64,000 nucleotides of DNA, from assembly GCF_000007905.1 (NCBI RefSeq), contig NC_004917.1:186001-250000 (forward strand), given 5' to 3'. The position numbers were made by a program, and so were the translations under genes. This DNA is from Helicobacter hepaticus ATCC 51449. Its GTDB lineage: Bacteria; Campylobacterota; Campylobacteria; Campylobacterales; Helicobacteraceae. Each line of letters begins with the position of its first letter. The stretch's first letter is position 1. Below the pieces are notes generated by a model. That model saw nothing but the letters and a program-made list of their open reading frames with translations. It ran no database searches and was not told where the DNA came from. Below are positions 8,164 to 17,583 of this stretch, piece after piece.

Positions 8164-9130
8164 GTGGAAAAGAGAGAATCTAAAAACTCAAAATTGCAAC
8201 ATTTCCCCATAATGCTATTTGCTATCACAATGGGCTTTGGAGGACTTACACTTGCGTATAAAAAAGCAGCAGAGATTCTCTTTGTTCCGCTGTTTTTTTA
8301 CCAAGCCCTCACTTTTATCATTTCCACACTCGCACTCATAATCTTTTGTCTATATCTTTGCAAAATCATCAAATACCCCAAAATGGTTTTACAGGAGTTC
8401 AACCACCCGATTAAAATTAATTTTTTTGCGACTATTTCAATGTCTTTATTGTTGCTTTCAAATATTTTCCGCGAAATACCCATTTTCTCTTTAGCTCTTT
8501 TTAGCTTTGGCGTAGGATTTCAAACCTTTGTCGCATTCTATGTTATTGCCTATTGGCTCAATAAAGACATTCAAATAGTGCACTCTAATCCTGCGTGGTT
8601 TATCCCCGTTGCAGGGCAACCTCCTTGTGTCTGTTTCAGGGGTAGGATTTGTCAATGAATATGTGCTGATGTTTTTCTTTTCTTTAGGAATGTTTTTTTG
8701 GATTATCCTTACAGCAATTTTATTTAATCGCATTATCTTTCACGGAATGCTTGCCCAAAAGTTTTTACCCACACTTGCGATTTTTATCGCACCTCCTGCT
8801 GTGGCAATGTTGGGCTATCTTAATATCAATGGCGGTGAGTTTGATTTATTCGCCCAATTTCTCCTAAATATTGCGCTCACTTTTGCACTACTGCTCTTTG
8901 TGCTCGCTAAAAATTTTTATAAAATCACATTTTTCATCTCGTGGTGGGCTTTTACTTTTCCCTTTGCTGCACTCACTCTCGCATTTCTTACTGCATACGA
9001 AAAAACACAATATACCCCCTTTAAGCTACTTAGCCTTTTCTCACTTGTGCTTGCAAGCATTATTATCGCATTTGTGGGGCTTAAAACTATTGGCGCGATA
9101 CTGCGTGGAGATATTTGCAAAGAAGAATAG
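8164..9130 (+). pseudogene. SLAC1/TehA-family transporter, frameshifted
   Basis: Two overlapping frames together encode one multi-pass membrane protein of the SLAC1/TehA (tellurite-resistance/dicarboxylate transporter) family. The first frame ends soon after NPAWFIPVAG; the second resumes as GNLLVSVSGVGFVNEY, which is the expected continuation. One extra G in the GGG at 8614-8616 explains the break: removing it joins Ala-Gly to Asn-Leu-Leu. Both halves are strongly hydrophobic, with about ten membrane segments in total. A GTG at 8164 with AGAGGAC before it is the likely start; the frame is open from an ATG at 8149. It is either a real inactivation or a sequencing error. Confidence 0.8.
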
Positions 9131-9136
9131 GTTTAA

Positions 9137-10237
9137 TTAGCCTAGATTCTCAAACGCATTTAACGCACAAGCTATGACTTTGTCCATATCATAATAGCGA
9201 TATTCCCCTAACCTGCCGATAAAATGCACATTATGTAGTGCTTTTGCTTTTTGAGCATAAGCTTCATATATCGCTGCACTCTGTTCATTTGGCACAGGAT
9301 AATATCGCTCCTCTCCTCTATGCCACGCTTTTGGGTATTCAAAGCTTACAATACTATGAGATGTTTTAGCATCTAAAAAATATTTATACTCGCCAATACG
9401 CGTATAATCATAATTATTAGGATAATTCATCACAGAATTGCTCTGAAAATATGGCTTCTCAAAACGCACAAAATCAAAATGCAAACTTCTATAAGGCAAC
9501 TCGCCCAATTCATAGTTAAAAAACTCATCAATCGCCCCACTATAAAAAATTCTATCACACTCAATAGAATCTGCTATATCTTTATAATCACAATCTAACT
9601 TTAAATGTATAAGAGGATTTTCAATCATTTTTTCACACATTTTGGTATAACCCTCCATAGGGATTCCTTGAAATGTATCTTGAAAATATCTATTATCGCG
9701 ACTAATGCTTATAGGCACGCGCTCAAATACGCTAGAATCTAGCTCTTGTGGCGCACATTGCCATTGCTTCAGCGTATAGTGCAAAAAGATTTTTTCATAA
9801 ATAAAATCACTTAAAAACTTCAATTCTGGCACTTTTTGTAGTTCCAAAATAGATACTTTGCTCCCATAGGTAAATTTATCTAAAAGCGTAGATTCTATAT
9901 CTTGTGCTATTTTTGCAGGAAATGCCATATACAAAGAATTAAGATTAAAAGGCACAGGCACAAACTGCCCATCTACAAAGGCTTTGACTTCGTGCATATA
10001 AGGATAGAATCTGCTAAATTTATTTAAATAATGCCATACTTTTTTATCATTAGTATGAAAAATATGTGTGCCGTATTTATGCACCAAAATACCCTCATCA
10101 TTATAATCATAGGCATTTCCACCGATATGATTTCTCCGCTCTATAAGTAGCACGGATTCTCCTCTCACATTTGCTAAACGCTCTGCTAAAGTAAGCCCAG
10201 CCAATCCCGCTCCCACAATACAATTTTTTACTTTCAT
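9137..10237 (-). CDS. glf: UDP-galactopyranose mutase
   Basis: Flavoenzyme interconverting UDP-galactopyranose and UDP-galactofuranose, supplying galactofuranose for surface polysaccharide. 366 residues, normal for the bacterial enzyme. The N-terminal FAD site reads CIVGAGLAGLTLAERLA, followed by ERRNHIGGNAYD, then the family signature HKYGTHIFHT. Later come WHRGEERYYPVPN and HFIGRLGEYRYYDMD near the C-terminus. It starts 4 bases downstream of the neighbouring glycosyltransferase gene, so the enzyme and transferases are probably one operon building a Galf-containing glycan. Confidence 0.95.
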   Translation of the reverse strand: MKVKNCIVGAGLAGLTLAERLANVRGESVLLIERRNHIGGNAYDYNDEGILVHKYGTHIFHTNDKKVWHYLNKFSRFYPYMHEVKAFVDGQFVPVPFNLNSLYMAFPAKIAQDIESTLLDKFTYGSKVSILELQKVPELKFLSDFIYEKIFLHYTLKQWQCAPQELDSSVFERVPISISRDNRYFQDTFQGIPMEGYTKMCEKMIENPLIHLKLDCDYKDIADSIECDRIFYSGAIDEFFNYELGELPYRSLHFDFVRFEKPYFQSNSVMNYPNNYDYTRIGEYKYFLDAKTSHSIVSFEYPKAWHRGEERYYPVPNEQSAAIYEAYAQKAKALHNVHFIGRLGEYRYYDMDKVIACALNAFENLG

Positions 10238-10240
10238 TAC

Positions 10241-11284
10241 TTACTCCTTTAAAATTCTAAAATGTTCGTAAAATGTCCTACCAAAAAGCCTTATCACACT
10301 ATATTCTTTAAAAAGTCGGATTCTAAAACTTCGCTCCAAAGTTTTGAAAACATATTTGCTTTTACACACAAACATTAAAAAATCATTGTCGCACATAAGT
10401 TTCATTTGGCTATCACGTTTTATTATGGATTGCGGAATTTTAAGCTTCAAAACAAGATTTTTAGCGCTTTCATAGTAATTCTCTGCATTTTTGGAATGTA
10501 AATCAAAAGAATATAAAAGTTTAAAGGGTAGCCCATACTTTTCTAAAACTTCATATTGCTTATACCAACTATAAATCGTTTTAAAAGATTCTAATGGTTC
10601 TAATGGAAAATTGCCACTATTTCTAAACAAATCCAAGATTGAATCCTGCCTTTGTCTATAATAATATGCACCAGTATCTATAAAACAAATATTTGGTGCA
10701 AAAATAATATAACGATAGAAAAATTCGCTATCTTCAGCACCTTGAGATAAAAGGAAGCGAATGTGGTAAGTTTTTATTATTGCTGCTTGCAACAAAACAT
10801 TGACAATATGAAAAGACAAAAAAGGCATCAGTGATGGATTAAGCATAAAATTTCCTTTTTTACCCAAATGGAGATTATAAATCTCTAATTTATCTCCACG
10901 CACAAAAAACATTTTTGTCTGAATAGGAGTTATTCCAACATTGCATTTATTAACAAGTCCCTCAATATATCCCGAATCAATATAATCATCTGAATCAATA
11001 AAATAAATATACTCCCCTTGTGCCTCATCAAGTCCTTTGTTTCTTGCACCACCCAAGCCTTGATTTTCTTGCTCAAAGTAACAGATTCTACAATCCCTTT
11101 GTGCATATTCTTGCACGATTTCTCCACTACTATCCGTGCTGCCGTCATTTACGCAAATAATCTCTAAGTTTGTATAACTTTGACTGATAATAGAATCTAA
11201 ACATTGTGCCACATACTTCTCCACATTATAAATTGGAATAATCACTGAAACTAAAGGCTTATCTTGGGGCTTAAAATCTCGCAT
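10241..11284 (-). CDS. family 2 glycosyltransferase
   Basis: GT-A fold transferase. N-terminal motifs are VSVIIPIYNVEKYVAQCLDSI, ICVNDGSTDSSGEI and the metal-binding FIDSDDYID near residue 95, with GLGGARNKGL between them. The C-terminal ~200 residues are variable and presumably bind the acceptor; the end, FRIRLFKEYSVIRLFGRTFYEHF, resembles the end of the next glycosyltransferase gene. The sugar donor is unknown. The gene starts about 80 bases downstream of the upstream glycosyltransferase, whose alternative reading frame would run right up to this start codon. Confidence 0.88.
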   Translation of the reverse strand: MRDFKPQDKPLVSVIIPIYNVEKYVAQCLDSIISQSYTNLEIICVNDGSTDSSGEIVQEYAQRDCRICYFEQENQGLGGARNKGLDEAQGEYIYFIDSDDYIDSGYIEGLVNKCNVGITPIQTKMFFVRGDKLEIYNLHLGKKGNFMLNPSLMPFLSFHIVNVLLQAAIIKTYHIRFLLSQGAEDSEFFYRYIIFAPNICFIDTGAYYYRQRQDSILDLFRNSGNFPLEPLESFKTIYSWYKQYEVLEKYGLPFKLLYSFDLHSKNAENYYESAKNLVLKLKIPQSIIKRDSQMKLMCDNDFLMFVCKSKYVFKTLERSFRIRLFKEYSVIRLFGRTFYEHFRILKE

Positions 11285-11364
11285 TTATGCCGCCCTCACA
11301 ACTATAAATGCAAATTGTTGCTCTCTCTTTAAAATAAGACTTAATAAAAAAGGTGCATAAAAGG

Positions 11365-12495
11365 CTACATTATATACCCCCCCCCCCCCGAAGAATCTGC
11401 ACGTTGTGCAAATCTCTCATATAATGTAATACCAAAGAGTTTTATCACACTATATTCTTTAAAAAGTCGCACACGAAAGTAGGATTTGAATTTTTGTTTA
11501 TAAAATTTGAGAATTAATATAAAAAGTTGTAAAGGCGAGATTAAAAGATGATTTAAATAGCTCAACCTTTGGTGTATGCGCTCAAATTCCAAATTAAGAG
11601 CGTGAGACATATCTCTATTTTGCAAAGCAATCTCATTAGCTGATAAAATCATATTGAGCATACACAGAGATTCTATACTGCCTTTTCCCTCACATATGCT
11701 CTCTGTAAGGTTTGTAGCAATAATACGCGCACGTGATAATGTGAGATTATAAAGCTTATCAAGTTTATGCGCTCTAGCAAAATAAAGCACATCAAGCAAA
11801 CCTTTATTTTGGTCGCTCCAGTGCGTTTCACTCCAAGCAAGAAAAGACTTTTGATGTCCTATGCGATAGCAATAAGTAACCTCTGAAAGCGCATAGAATC
11901 TTTGTGCTGCTATCATCACTTTGACAAAAAATACAGGGTCTTCATAGCGCGTATAATGTGGGTGAAAAATATGTGAATCTATTAAAAATTTTCTATCATA
12001 AATAAAGCGCGTCCAGCCAAAATCAAATTGATAATCTTTGTATTCCACAAAACCATTGTGTGTAAAAGTATAGCCATAAAGAATACTTGGAAAATCTGTA
12101 TTAATTACACCATTTTTATAATCACTAAAACACCCACCACAAATAAGAGCTTGATTTGCCACCGCATTGGTATAGAGCGTAAAAAGTGTATCGTGCGAGG
12201 GACAAAAATCATCAGAGTCAATAAAATATACAAATTTGCCTCTTGCAAGATTTAAAGCCTCATTTCTAGCTTTTGCCACACCTGCATTAGCCTTGTGAAT
12301 AGCTACTATACGCTTATCACTTTGGGCGAAAGATTCTAAAATACTCCCGCTTTTATCTGTGCTGCCGTCATTTACGCAAATAATCTCTATTTCACGCAAA
12401 GTTTGATTAATGACAGAATCTAGGCATTCTCTCAAATATTTTTCTACATTATAGATTGGTATTATCACTGATACGAGGGGATTATGATTGTTCAT
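11365..12495 (-). CDS. family 2 glycosyltransferase with a G-tract at its 3' end
   Basis: GT-A transferase with VSVIIPIYNVEKYLRECLDSV, CVNDGSTDKSGSI and YFIDSDDFC motifs in the first 110 residues. The preferred start is the ATG at 12495, with AAGGGGG just before it; the frame extends to 12537. At the other end the frame enters 13 consecutive G, coding Ser-Gly-Gly-Gly-Gly, and stops after Tyr-Ile-Met. One more G (or two fewer) would instead add about 30 residues and stop directly before the next gene's ATG. The tract therefore sets the C-terminus and spacing to the next gene, not the catalytic domain. It is part of the surface-glycan cluster. Confidence 0.88.
   Translation of the reverse strand: MNNHNPLVSVIIPIYNVEKYLRECLDSVINQTLREIEIICVNDGSTDKSGSILESFAQSDKRIVAIHKANAGVAKARNEALNLARGKFVYFIDSDDFCPSHDTLFTLYTNAVANQALICGGCFSDYKNGVINTDFPSILYGYTFTHNGFVEYKDYQFDFGWTRFIYDRKFLIDSHIFHPHYTRYEDPVFFVKVMIAAQRFYALSEVTYCYRIGHQKSFLAWSETHWSDQNKGLLDVLYFARAHKLDKLYNLTLSRARIIATNLTESICEGKGSIESLCMLNMILSANEIALQNRDMSHALNLEFERIHQRLSYLNHLLISPLQLFILILKFYKQKFKSYFRVRLFKEYSVIKLFGITLYERFAQRADSSGGGGYIM
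11377..11389 (-). repeat. G13 tract (C13 on the plus strand) at the 3' end of a glycosyltransferase gene
   Basis: Thirteen identical bases inside the last codons of the glycosyltransferase gene. Runs of this length are known slipped-strand hypermutable sites in Helicobacter and Campylobacter. Confidence 0.92.
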
Positions 12496-12556
12496 TTTCG
12501 CCCCCTTAATGCACATAAAAGGGATGTAAAACCGCAAAATAGTTTAAATTTAGGAT

Positions 12557-13489
12557 TCATAAATATCGTTTTAGCACTCGTAGTTTGCACACATAGAATC
12601 GATTGACATTGCCATCACTCACCCAACCGAGCCATTTTCTTTTTGCTCTAAATTTAAAAAAGACTAAGGGTAGTTCTTTTATTTTAAGATTCTCTTGTGT
12701 TTTTTTATAAGCAATCCATACATTAAATAATCGCTCGCTCAAAAACCCAAAAACTCTTGCTTGATAACTATCATAATTTTTATAAGCACTCAAAGGCTCA
12801 ATGGCAAACAAAATATCAAAAATCCACTCACAATATTCAAGATATAATGCCTTTTTCATAATATACATATTTGCTATATGCCAAAGTATAGGTTTTTTGT
12901 GGAGTATATCTAATGCAATTTGATACATCTGTGGATATTTTGAAGCGATATACTCTAGCGCTAAATCCATATCTTTTATATAATGCACCTCATCATATAA
13001 TTCATATAATGATAAATGTTGTGCTCTTTGCTTATCATCGTGGTCAATAACCAAAGTTGGAAGCACTATATCATAACCCTTTAGAGATTCAATAATATTT
13101 TGAGGATTAAGCCCATATTGTTGATAAAAATCACTAAAAAAACCTCTTATGGAATCATAATAACATTTTTGTGTTCTAGGCATATCAAAATGAGTAGAAT
13201 CTCTAAAATCAAACACTCTACGATAATGAAATAACCCATAATAATCTGCTTCAAGATTCTTCCACGCCCAATACATTGCAGTGAGTTCGCAAAAGTAAGG
13301 GTTAAGCTCACTGATATGCTCTCCACTATTATCATACAAAAGTGGCACATTTGCACTCCGACAAAGTCGCTCTAACTCGTCTTTTATCTGTGGTTTTGCA
13401 TTTGCCGCACCTAGCAAAATCGGTTGAAGCACCTCATTACTAATAATAGGGCTTATCTTATGATAGCAGACTAAAATTTTGATATTCAT
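12557..13489 (-). CDS. DUF4422 glycosyltransferase
   Basis: 310 residues, a DUF4422-type transferase typical of capsule and lipooligosaccharide loci. Visible family blocks are KILVCYHKISP at the start, LNPYFCELTAMYWAWKN, DYYGLFHYRRVFDF and, later, YCEWIFDILFAIE and ARVFGFLSERLFNVW. It is closely paralogous to the phase-variable gene immediately upstream, but lacks the G tract, so it should be constitutively in frame. Donor and acceptor are unknown. Its stop is about 60 bases before the downstream family-2 transferase. Confidence 0.85.
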   Translation of the reverse strand: MNIKILVCYHKISPIISNEVLQPILLGAANAKPQIKDELERLCRSANVPLLYDNSGEHISELNPYFCELTAMYWAWKNLEADYYGLFHYRRVFDFRDSTHFDMPRTQKCYYDSIRGFFSDFYQQYGLNPQNIIESLKGYDIVLPTLVIDHDDKQRAQHLSLYELYDEVHYIKDMDLALEYIASKYPQMYQIALDILHKKPILWHIANMYIMKKALYLEYCEWIFDILFAIEPLSAYKNYDSYQARVFGFLSERLFNVWIAYKKTQENLKIKELPLVFFKFRAKRKWLGWVSDGNVNRFYVCKLRVLKRYL

Positions 13490-13491
13490 AC

Positions 13492-14482
13492 CTACTCCTC
13501 ATCAAGCTTTTTAGTTGTAAAGTGTGCGTGGGAGTGAGGGGGCAAAATAGGTTTTTTATATATGCGTATAAATAAAAAATAATATCGCTCACAATCTGGC
13601 GCACTGACTTTGCCAAAAAACTTACTTTGCTTGTTATAAAGAAGCTTACTTTTTACTTCAAGCACATTCAATTTACGCGTTTTCAACTGATAGGCAAGCC
13701 ACACGTTAAAAAGCCACTCACTTAAAAATCCAAAGACTCTCGCTTCGTGTGCATCATAAGATTTATAATCAATTTGCTCTTGCAAAGCAAAAAGCACATC
13801 AAAGAGCCACTCACAATATTCAAAAAATATCTCTTTACGCCATATTGCCATATTCCAATAGCATATTTTCGCACCATTTGTAAAAAGTGCCTGCGTAATA
13901 GAATCTCCCATAAATGGATAAGTTTCTTTAATATAGGCAATCGCTTTATCTAAATCTTCTATGTTATGCCCTCCTTTCGCAAAATTTTCATACGCATTTA
14001 TATCTTGGTGTAAAGGCAATGGCTTGGGAATAACTATATCAATATGATGTGTTTGCAAATACGAAGTAATAAAGGTAGATTCAAGATGATATTTAGCGAT
14101 AACACGACTTTGAGGAATAAAAGCTGATTTAAGGCGAGAAAAAAATGTATTTGGTGCGAAATCAAACACTCTACGATAATGAAAAAGTCCATAATAATCA
14201 GAATCTAGGTTTTTCCACGCCCAATACATTGCGGTGAGTTCGCAAAAGTAAGGGTTGAGTGAGGAGATTTCTTTATTTAAGCTATGAGTGCCCCCCCCCC
14301 CCGATAACACAATCGTCTCTAAGAAGTTCTATATCTTGTGTGCGACACATAGATTGTAAATCTTTGTGCAATGTCTTGGGTGCATTTTTCGCGCCTACTA
14401 AAATTGGCTGCAATATTTCATTTGCAATAATTGGGCTTATTCTATGATAACATACGAGAATCTTCAATAATGGAGAACGCAT
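13492..14482 (-). CDS. DUF4422 glycosyltransferase, phase-variable, OFF in this sequence
   Basis: The first 62 or so codons (KILVCYHRISPIIANEILQP) run into a G12 tract and stop three codons later (Gly4-His-Ser-stop). The rest of the protein, from SLNPYFCELTAMYWAWKN to the C-terminus, is in the neighbouring frame. Eleven or fourteen G would join the two parts into a product of about 329 residues, comparable to the 310-residue paralog next door. As sequenced the product is a short fragment. A TTG just before the tract could start the downstream frame but would lack the N-terminal donor-site strand. It ends 2 bases before the paralog's start codon. Confidence 0.88.
14291..14302 (-). repeat. G12 tract (C12 on the plus strand) controlling a DUF4422 glycosyltransferase
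   Basis: Twelve identical bases inside the coding region, placing the gene out of frame. Lengths of 11 or 14 restore the frame. Confidence 0.93.
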
Positions 14483-14538
14483 AACTTATCCTGTTTAAAA
14501 ATTAAAAAGCATAGTATAGCTTTTTTATCTTAATTTTT

Positions 14539-15606
14539 CTATACTTCAATCTTTTCTACTAAGTGCAAATTAAAACCACTTAAGGCATTATACTCGCCTT
14601 TACTCCCACCACAAGAGCTAAGAAGCACAAAATCCTCAATGCCCAATCTTTTAAGAATCTGTGCACCGATGCCAAAATCTTTTATATCACCACAAGTTTT
14701 AGATGAGTTTGCATATTCAGAATGCGTATTTAAAAATACCAAATATCCCCCTTTTTCTTTCAAACACTCAATACTCTTAAGAAGAGCATTCCATTCTTGA
14801 GCATTTTGCAATAGCTCCAAATCACTTCGCACATTATGAAATCGTATAAGCGGCTTTGGTTCATTAGATGATGAGCCTTTATGAGGAAATCCAAAAACTA
14901 TATGCTCACGTTCTAAATGATCTATAAAAGTAATTTTTTCACATTCTACACCCATAAATACAGCACTTTCACGCGTAATCTCGCGCAGGAGATTCTCAAA
15001 ATTAAGTCGGTATTGGATAATATCTGATACATATAGAATCTTTAAATGGTGTTGAGAAGCAAAATCAAGCAAGAATTTATCCCCACGCCCAGCCATTGTG
15101 CCGTCTTTTTTCATAATCTCACAAATTACACTAATAGGCGCAACTCCTGCAAGGCGGCAAATATCTACACTTGCCTCTGTATGTCCTGTGCGCACAAGCA
15201 CTCCTCCCTCTTTAGCAATAAGCGGAAAAATATGTCCGGGACGCACAAAATCGCTTGGCTTGGTATTACTCTCACACATAAGTCTAATAGTCATATCGCG
15301 TTCAAAGGCTGAAATACCTGTTTTTGCTTCTTTTGCATCAATAGAAATGGTAAAGGCTGTTTCGTGATTGCTATCGTTTTTTTGCACCATTGGAGGCAAA
15401 TCAAGCTTTTGAGCAAGCTCTTGCGTGATAGATACGCAAATAAGCCCTCGTGCTTCTTGCGCCATAAAGTTGATTTTTTGAGGACTAGAGAAGATTCCCG
15501 CCATCACTAAATCACCCTCATTCTCCCTATCCTCATCGTCCATAATAATAATCATCTCGCCTTGTTTAATTGCTTCTATGGCTTCTTTGATACGTTTGTG
15601 ATACAT
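14539..15606 (-). CDS. ribBA: 3,4-dihydroxy-2-butanone 4-phosphate synthase with GTP cyclohydrolase II-like C-terminus
   Basis: Riboflavin synthesis. The N-terminal domain keeps the DHBP synthase motifs: [15 protein letters not shown] (acidic loop), [26 protein letters not shown] and [13 protein letters not shown]. The C-terminal ~150 residues resemble GTP cyclohydrolase II but I cannot find its zinc-binding Cys cluster or the GRG/Arg active-site region. So only the first activity is likely, as known for the H. pylori RibBA-like protein. It is 355 residues long. A separate ribA would be expected elsewhere in the genome. Confidence 0.85.
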   Translation of the reverse strand: MYHKRIKEAIEAIKQGEMIIIMDDEDRENEGDLVMAGIFSSPQKINFMAQEARGLICVSITQELAQKLDLPPMVQKNDSNHETAFTISIDAKEAKTGISAFERDMTIRLMCESNTKPSDFVRPGHIFPLIAKEGGVLVRTGHTEASVDICRLAGVAPISVICEIMKKDGTMAGRGDKFLLDFASQHHLKILYVSDIIQYRLNFENLLREITRESAVFMGVECEKITFIDHLEREHIVFGFPHKGSSSNEPKPLIRFHNVRSDLELLQNAQEWNALLKSIECLKEKGGYLVFLNTHSEYANSSKTCGDIKDFGIGAQILKRLGIEDFVLLSSCGGSKGEYNALSGFNLHLVEKIEV

Positions 15607-15712
15607 TATTAACCTTTAAATGTGCTTTTATTAAAGATTAATTATATAAAAACAAAATAAATTTCTTTGCAGAATCAATCTTAAAAAGTTTTAGGGATAA
15701 GGAAAGGGAGAG

Positions 15713-15745
15713 ATGATAAGAATCCAAAAAGTAGATTCTCATCAT
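15713..15745 (-). terminator. inverted repeat downstream of napA
   Basis: ATGATAAGAATC pairs with GATTCTCATCAT (11 of 12 positions) around a 9-base loop, between the napA stop and ribBA. It is suited to end napA transcription on the minus strand, although no strict U run follows. Confidence 0.5.
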
Positions 15746-15765
15746 TTATGTGGAAACAAGAGTAT

Positions 15766-16203
15766 TTAGGCAAGTGTGGCTTTAAGCATCCAAATGGCTT
15801 TTTGCAATTCGCCTACTTTATCATCAGCGTATCCTTGAGTCACATTATCTCCAGCTTTTTCAGCCTCCTCTGAAAGTCCTTCAAATGCTTTGAGGAAATA
15901 TTCGTAATCAGAGAGAATCGCTTTTAAAACCTCTTTTGAATTAAAGCTTGTTTTGCTTTCTTCTTTGATTTTTGCAGCCTTTAGCATATCTGCAAGGGTT
16001 ACATAAGGTTTTCCACCGATTTGCAATACACGTTCTGCAACATCATCAAATACATCAGCATATTTTTCATAGATTTCTTCAGTAGCTTTATGTGTGGGAT
16101 AAAAGTCCATACCTTTAACATTCCAATGAAAGTTATGCACCTTCACATAAAACACTGCTGCATCAGCTTGAATTTGTTTTAAATTATCTACAACTTTGCT
16201 CAT
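15766..16203 (-). CDS. napA: Dps-family ferritin (neutrophil-activating protein)
   Basis: DNA-protecting mini-ferritin forming a dodecamer that oxidises and stores iron; in Helicobacter it is called NapA. 145 residues from the ATG at 16203, which is preceded by AGGAC; the frame is open to 16236. Ferroxidase-site motifs are visible: VKVHNFHWNVKG, then EIYEKYADVFDDVAERV, where the His, Asp and Glu ligands of the intersubunit site sit. It stands alone between ribBA and the tRNA genes, with its own inverted-repeat terminator candidate. Confidence 0.93.
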   Translation of the reverse strand: MSKVVDNLKQIQADAAVFYVKVHNFHWNVKGMDFYPTHKATEEIYEKYADVFDDVAERVLQIGGKPYVTLADMLKAAKIKEESKTSFNSKEVLKAILSDYEYFLKAFEGLSEEAEKAGDNVTQGYADDKVGELQKAIWMLKATLA

Positions 16204-16397
16204 CTTTATGTCCTTAGTCTCAAAATTTTCCCTCACTCTCCTAATATGTGGGTAAGTGAGGGAATATTAATATTCTAAGATATTGAAGTAACTTCTAAGT
16301 AAATATCTTTATAAGTAACACGTTTAACTTCCTCATATTGTGTGCTTTTATGTTTATCATTAGCGCATTCTCTCTTGACAAAGACATACAAACTCAT

Positions 16398-16403
16398 TAT
16401 AAT
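16398..16403 (+). promoter_or_regulatory. candidate -10 element for tRNA-Gln
   Basis: Perfect TATAAT 20 bases before the mature tRNA-Gln start. Confidence 0.5.
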
Positions 16404-16422
16404 TACGCCTCACATTTATTAT

Positions 16423-16497
16423 TGGGGTATCGCCAAGCGGTAAGGCACCTGGTTTTGGTCCAGGCATTCAGAGGTTCGAATCCTTTTACCCCAGCCA
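16423..16497 (+). tRNA. tRNA-Gln (anticodon TTG)
   Basis: A full cloverleaf is visible: acceptor TGGGGTA pairs with TACCCCA, the anticodon stem CCTGG/CCAGG surrounds the loop TTTTGGT with anticodon TTG, the T arm contains GGTTCGAATCC, and CCA is encoded. Confidence 0.97.
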
Positions 16498-16500
16498 TTT

Positions 16501-16526
16501 CTTCATAAATTTATGAAGCTCTTTTT
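16501..16526 (+). terminator. palindrome plus T-run after tRNA-Gln
   Basis: CTTCATAAATTTATGAAG is a perfect 18-base palindrome followed by CTCTTTTTG, directly behind the encoded CCA. It is a plausible intrinsic terminator, with a weak AT-rich stem. Confidence 0.45.
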
Positions 16527-16579
16527 GTAAATTCTTTTAAAATGATGTAGCTTATCTTTCAATTTTAAGAATTTTAGAA

Positions 16580-16656
<77 letters not shown>

Positions 16657-16749
16657 AACTTTCATAAATTTATCCCTGCTTGAAAATTGCATTAATATTA
16701 TGTTAAAATGCGCACTTTATTTTACTTAAAACCCAAAAACTAGCAAAAT

Positions 16750-16826
16750 GCGCTCATAGCTCAGCTGGATAGAGCAACGGCCTTCTAAGCCGTAGGTCAG
16801 AGGTTCGAATCCTCTTGGGCGTACCA
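16750..16826 (+). tRNA. tRNA-Arg (anticodon TCT)
   Basis: Acceptor GCGCTCA pairs with TGGGCGT. The anticodon stem ACGGC/GCCGT encloses CTTCTAA with anticodon TCT, reading AGA, the main Arg codon in an AT-rich genome. T arm GGTTCGAATCC and CCA are encoded. Confidence 0.97.
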
Positions 16827-17063
16827 CCAAAATACCTCTTAAACAATATCCTTAATCTTAACTTTTACACAACCAAAATTTAAAATATGAGACACATTGA
16901 TTTAAATAGATTCGCTTACACAATTTAATACTCTATTTAATATATTAAATACTATTTTAATTTTGATATAAATTAAAATAGTATAGTATTACAAAAAAAA
17001 AAAAAATAACCAAGTATTGTATTAATTCAAGGTTTGGTGAAATTGACTTTAAAAGGAGACACA

Positions 17064-17540
17064 ATGAAAAATGAAAACGCAGATTCTAAAGATGCGTTGC
17101 AAGAGCTTTTTGAGAAGTATAAAAACAATGATAGTGATGAGTTAAAAGCTGGACTGATGAATTTGAGCAAAGAGGAGCAAAAAGAGTTTATCAAGCATAT
17201 TTTAAACTACGAGAATGACAACTGGGACAATGGGACACTTAAAAGTGATGAAAAATTCAATGTCATTTTTCCGCCAAATTTTAAAGTGGTTATGGAGTTT
17301 CAAAAAGCTCATTTTAATGGTGCAATACTTTCTGATTTCATTGAAGCACTAGAAGAATGGCTAGAGCACGAAGAAATGGAGCTTTATGATGATCCTGCAG
17401 ACTTTGAGGGCGGAGACTATTTTGATGGAGATCCTGATGATGATGAAGATGGGTTAGCGGAAATGACTTTAGATGATTGGGTAGCAGATCAAACAGGGTA
17501 TTTAAGGGATTTTATCGATTCTTTGAAAGATTTTAAATGA
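17064..17540 (+). CDS. hypothetical acidic protein
   Basis: 158 residues, family not recognised. Strongly acidic, especially in the last third (runs of Asp and Glu around DGDPDDDEDG), with predicted helices and no signal peptide or membrane segment. The start at 17064 is chosen because AAAAGGAGACACA precedes it; the same 19-base leader precedes the next gene, so both share a duplicated translation-initiation region. It lies between tRNA-Arg and an ankyrin protein. Acidic composition plus ankyrin partner would suit an immunity or anti-toxin role, but this is only a guess. Confidence 0.65.
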   Translation: MKNENADSKDALQELFEKYKNNDSDELKAGLMNLSKEEQKEFIKHILNYENDNWDNGTLKSDEKFNVIFPPNFKVVMEFQKAHFNGAILSDFIEALEEWLEHEEMELYDDPADFEGGDYFDGDPDDDEDGLAEMTLDDWVADQTGYLRDFIDSLKDFK

Positions 17541-17583
17541 TACAAAGATATACAAAAATTAAACTTACAAAAAAGGAGACACA

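Noticed and set aside
16990-17005. A run of about 13 A upstream of the acidic protein gene as a phase-variation tract
   Set aside because: A runs are common in AT-rich spacers and this one lies outside a coding region with no obvious promoter relation.
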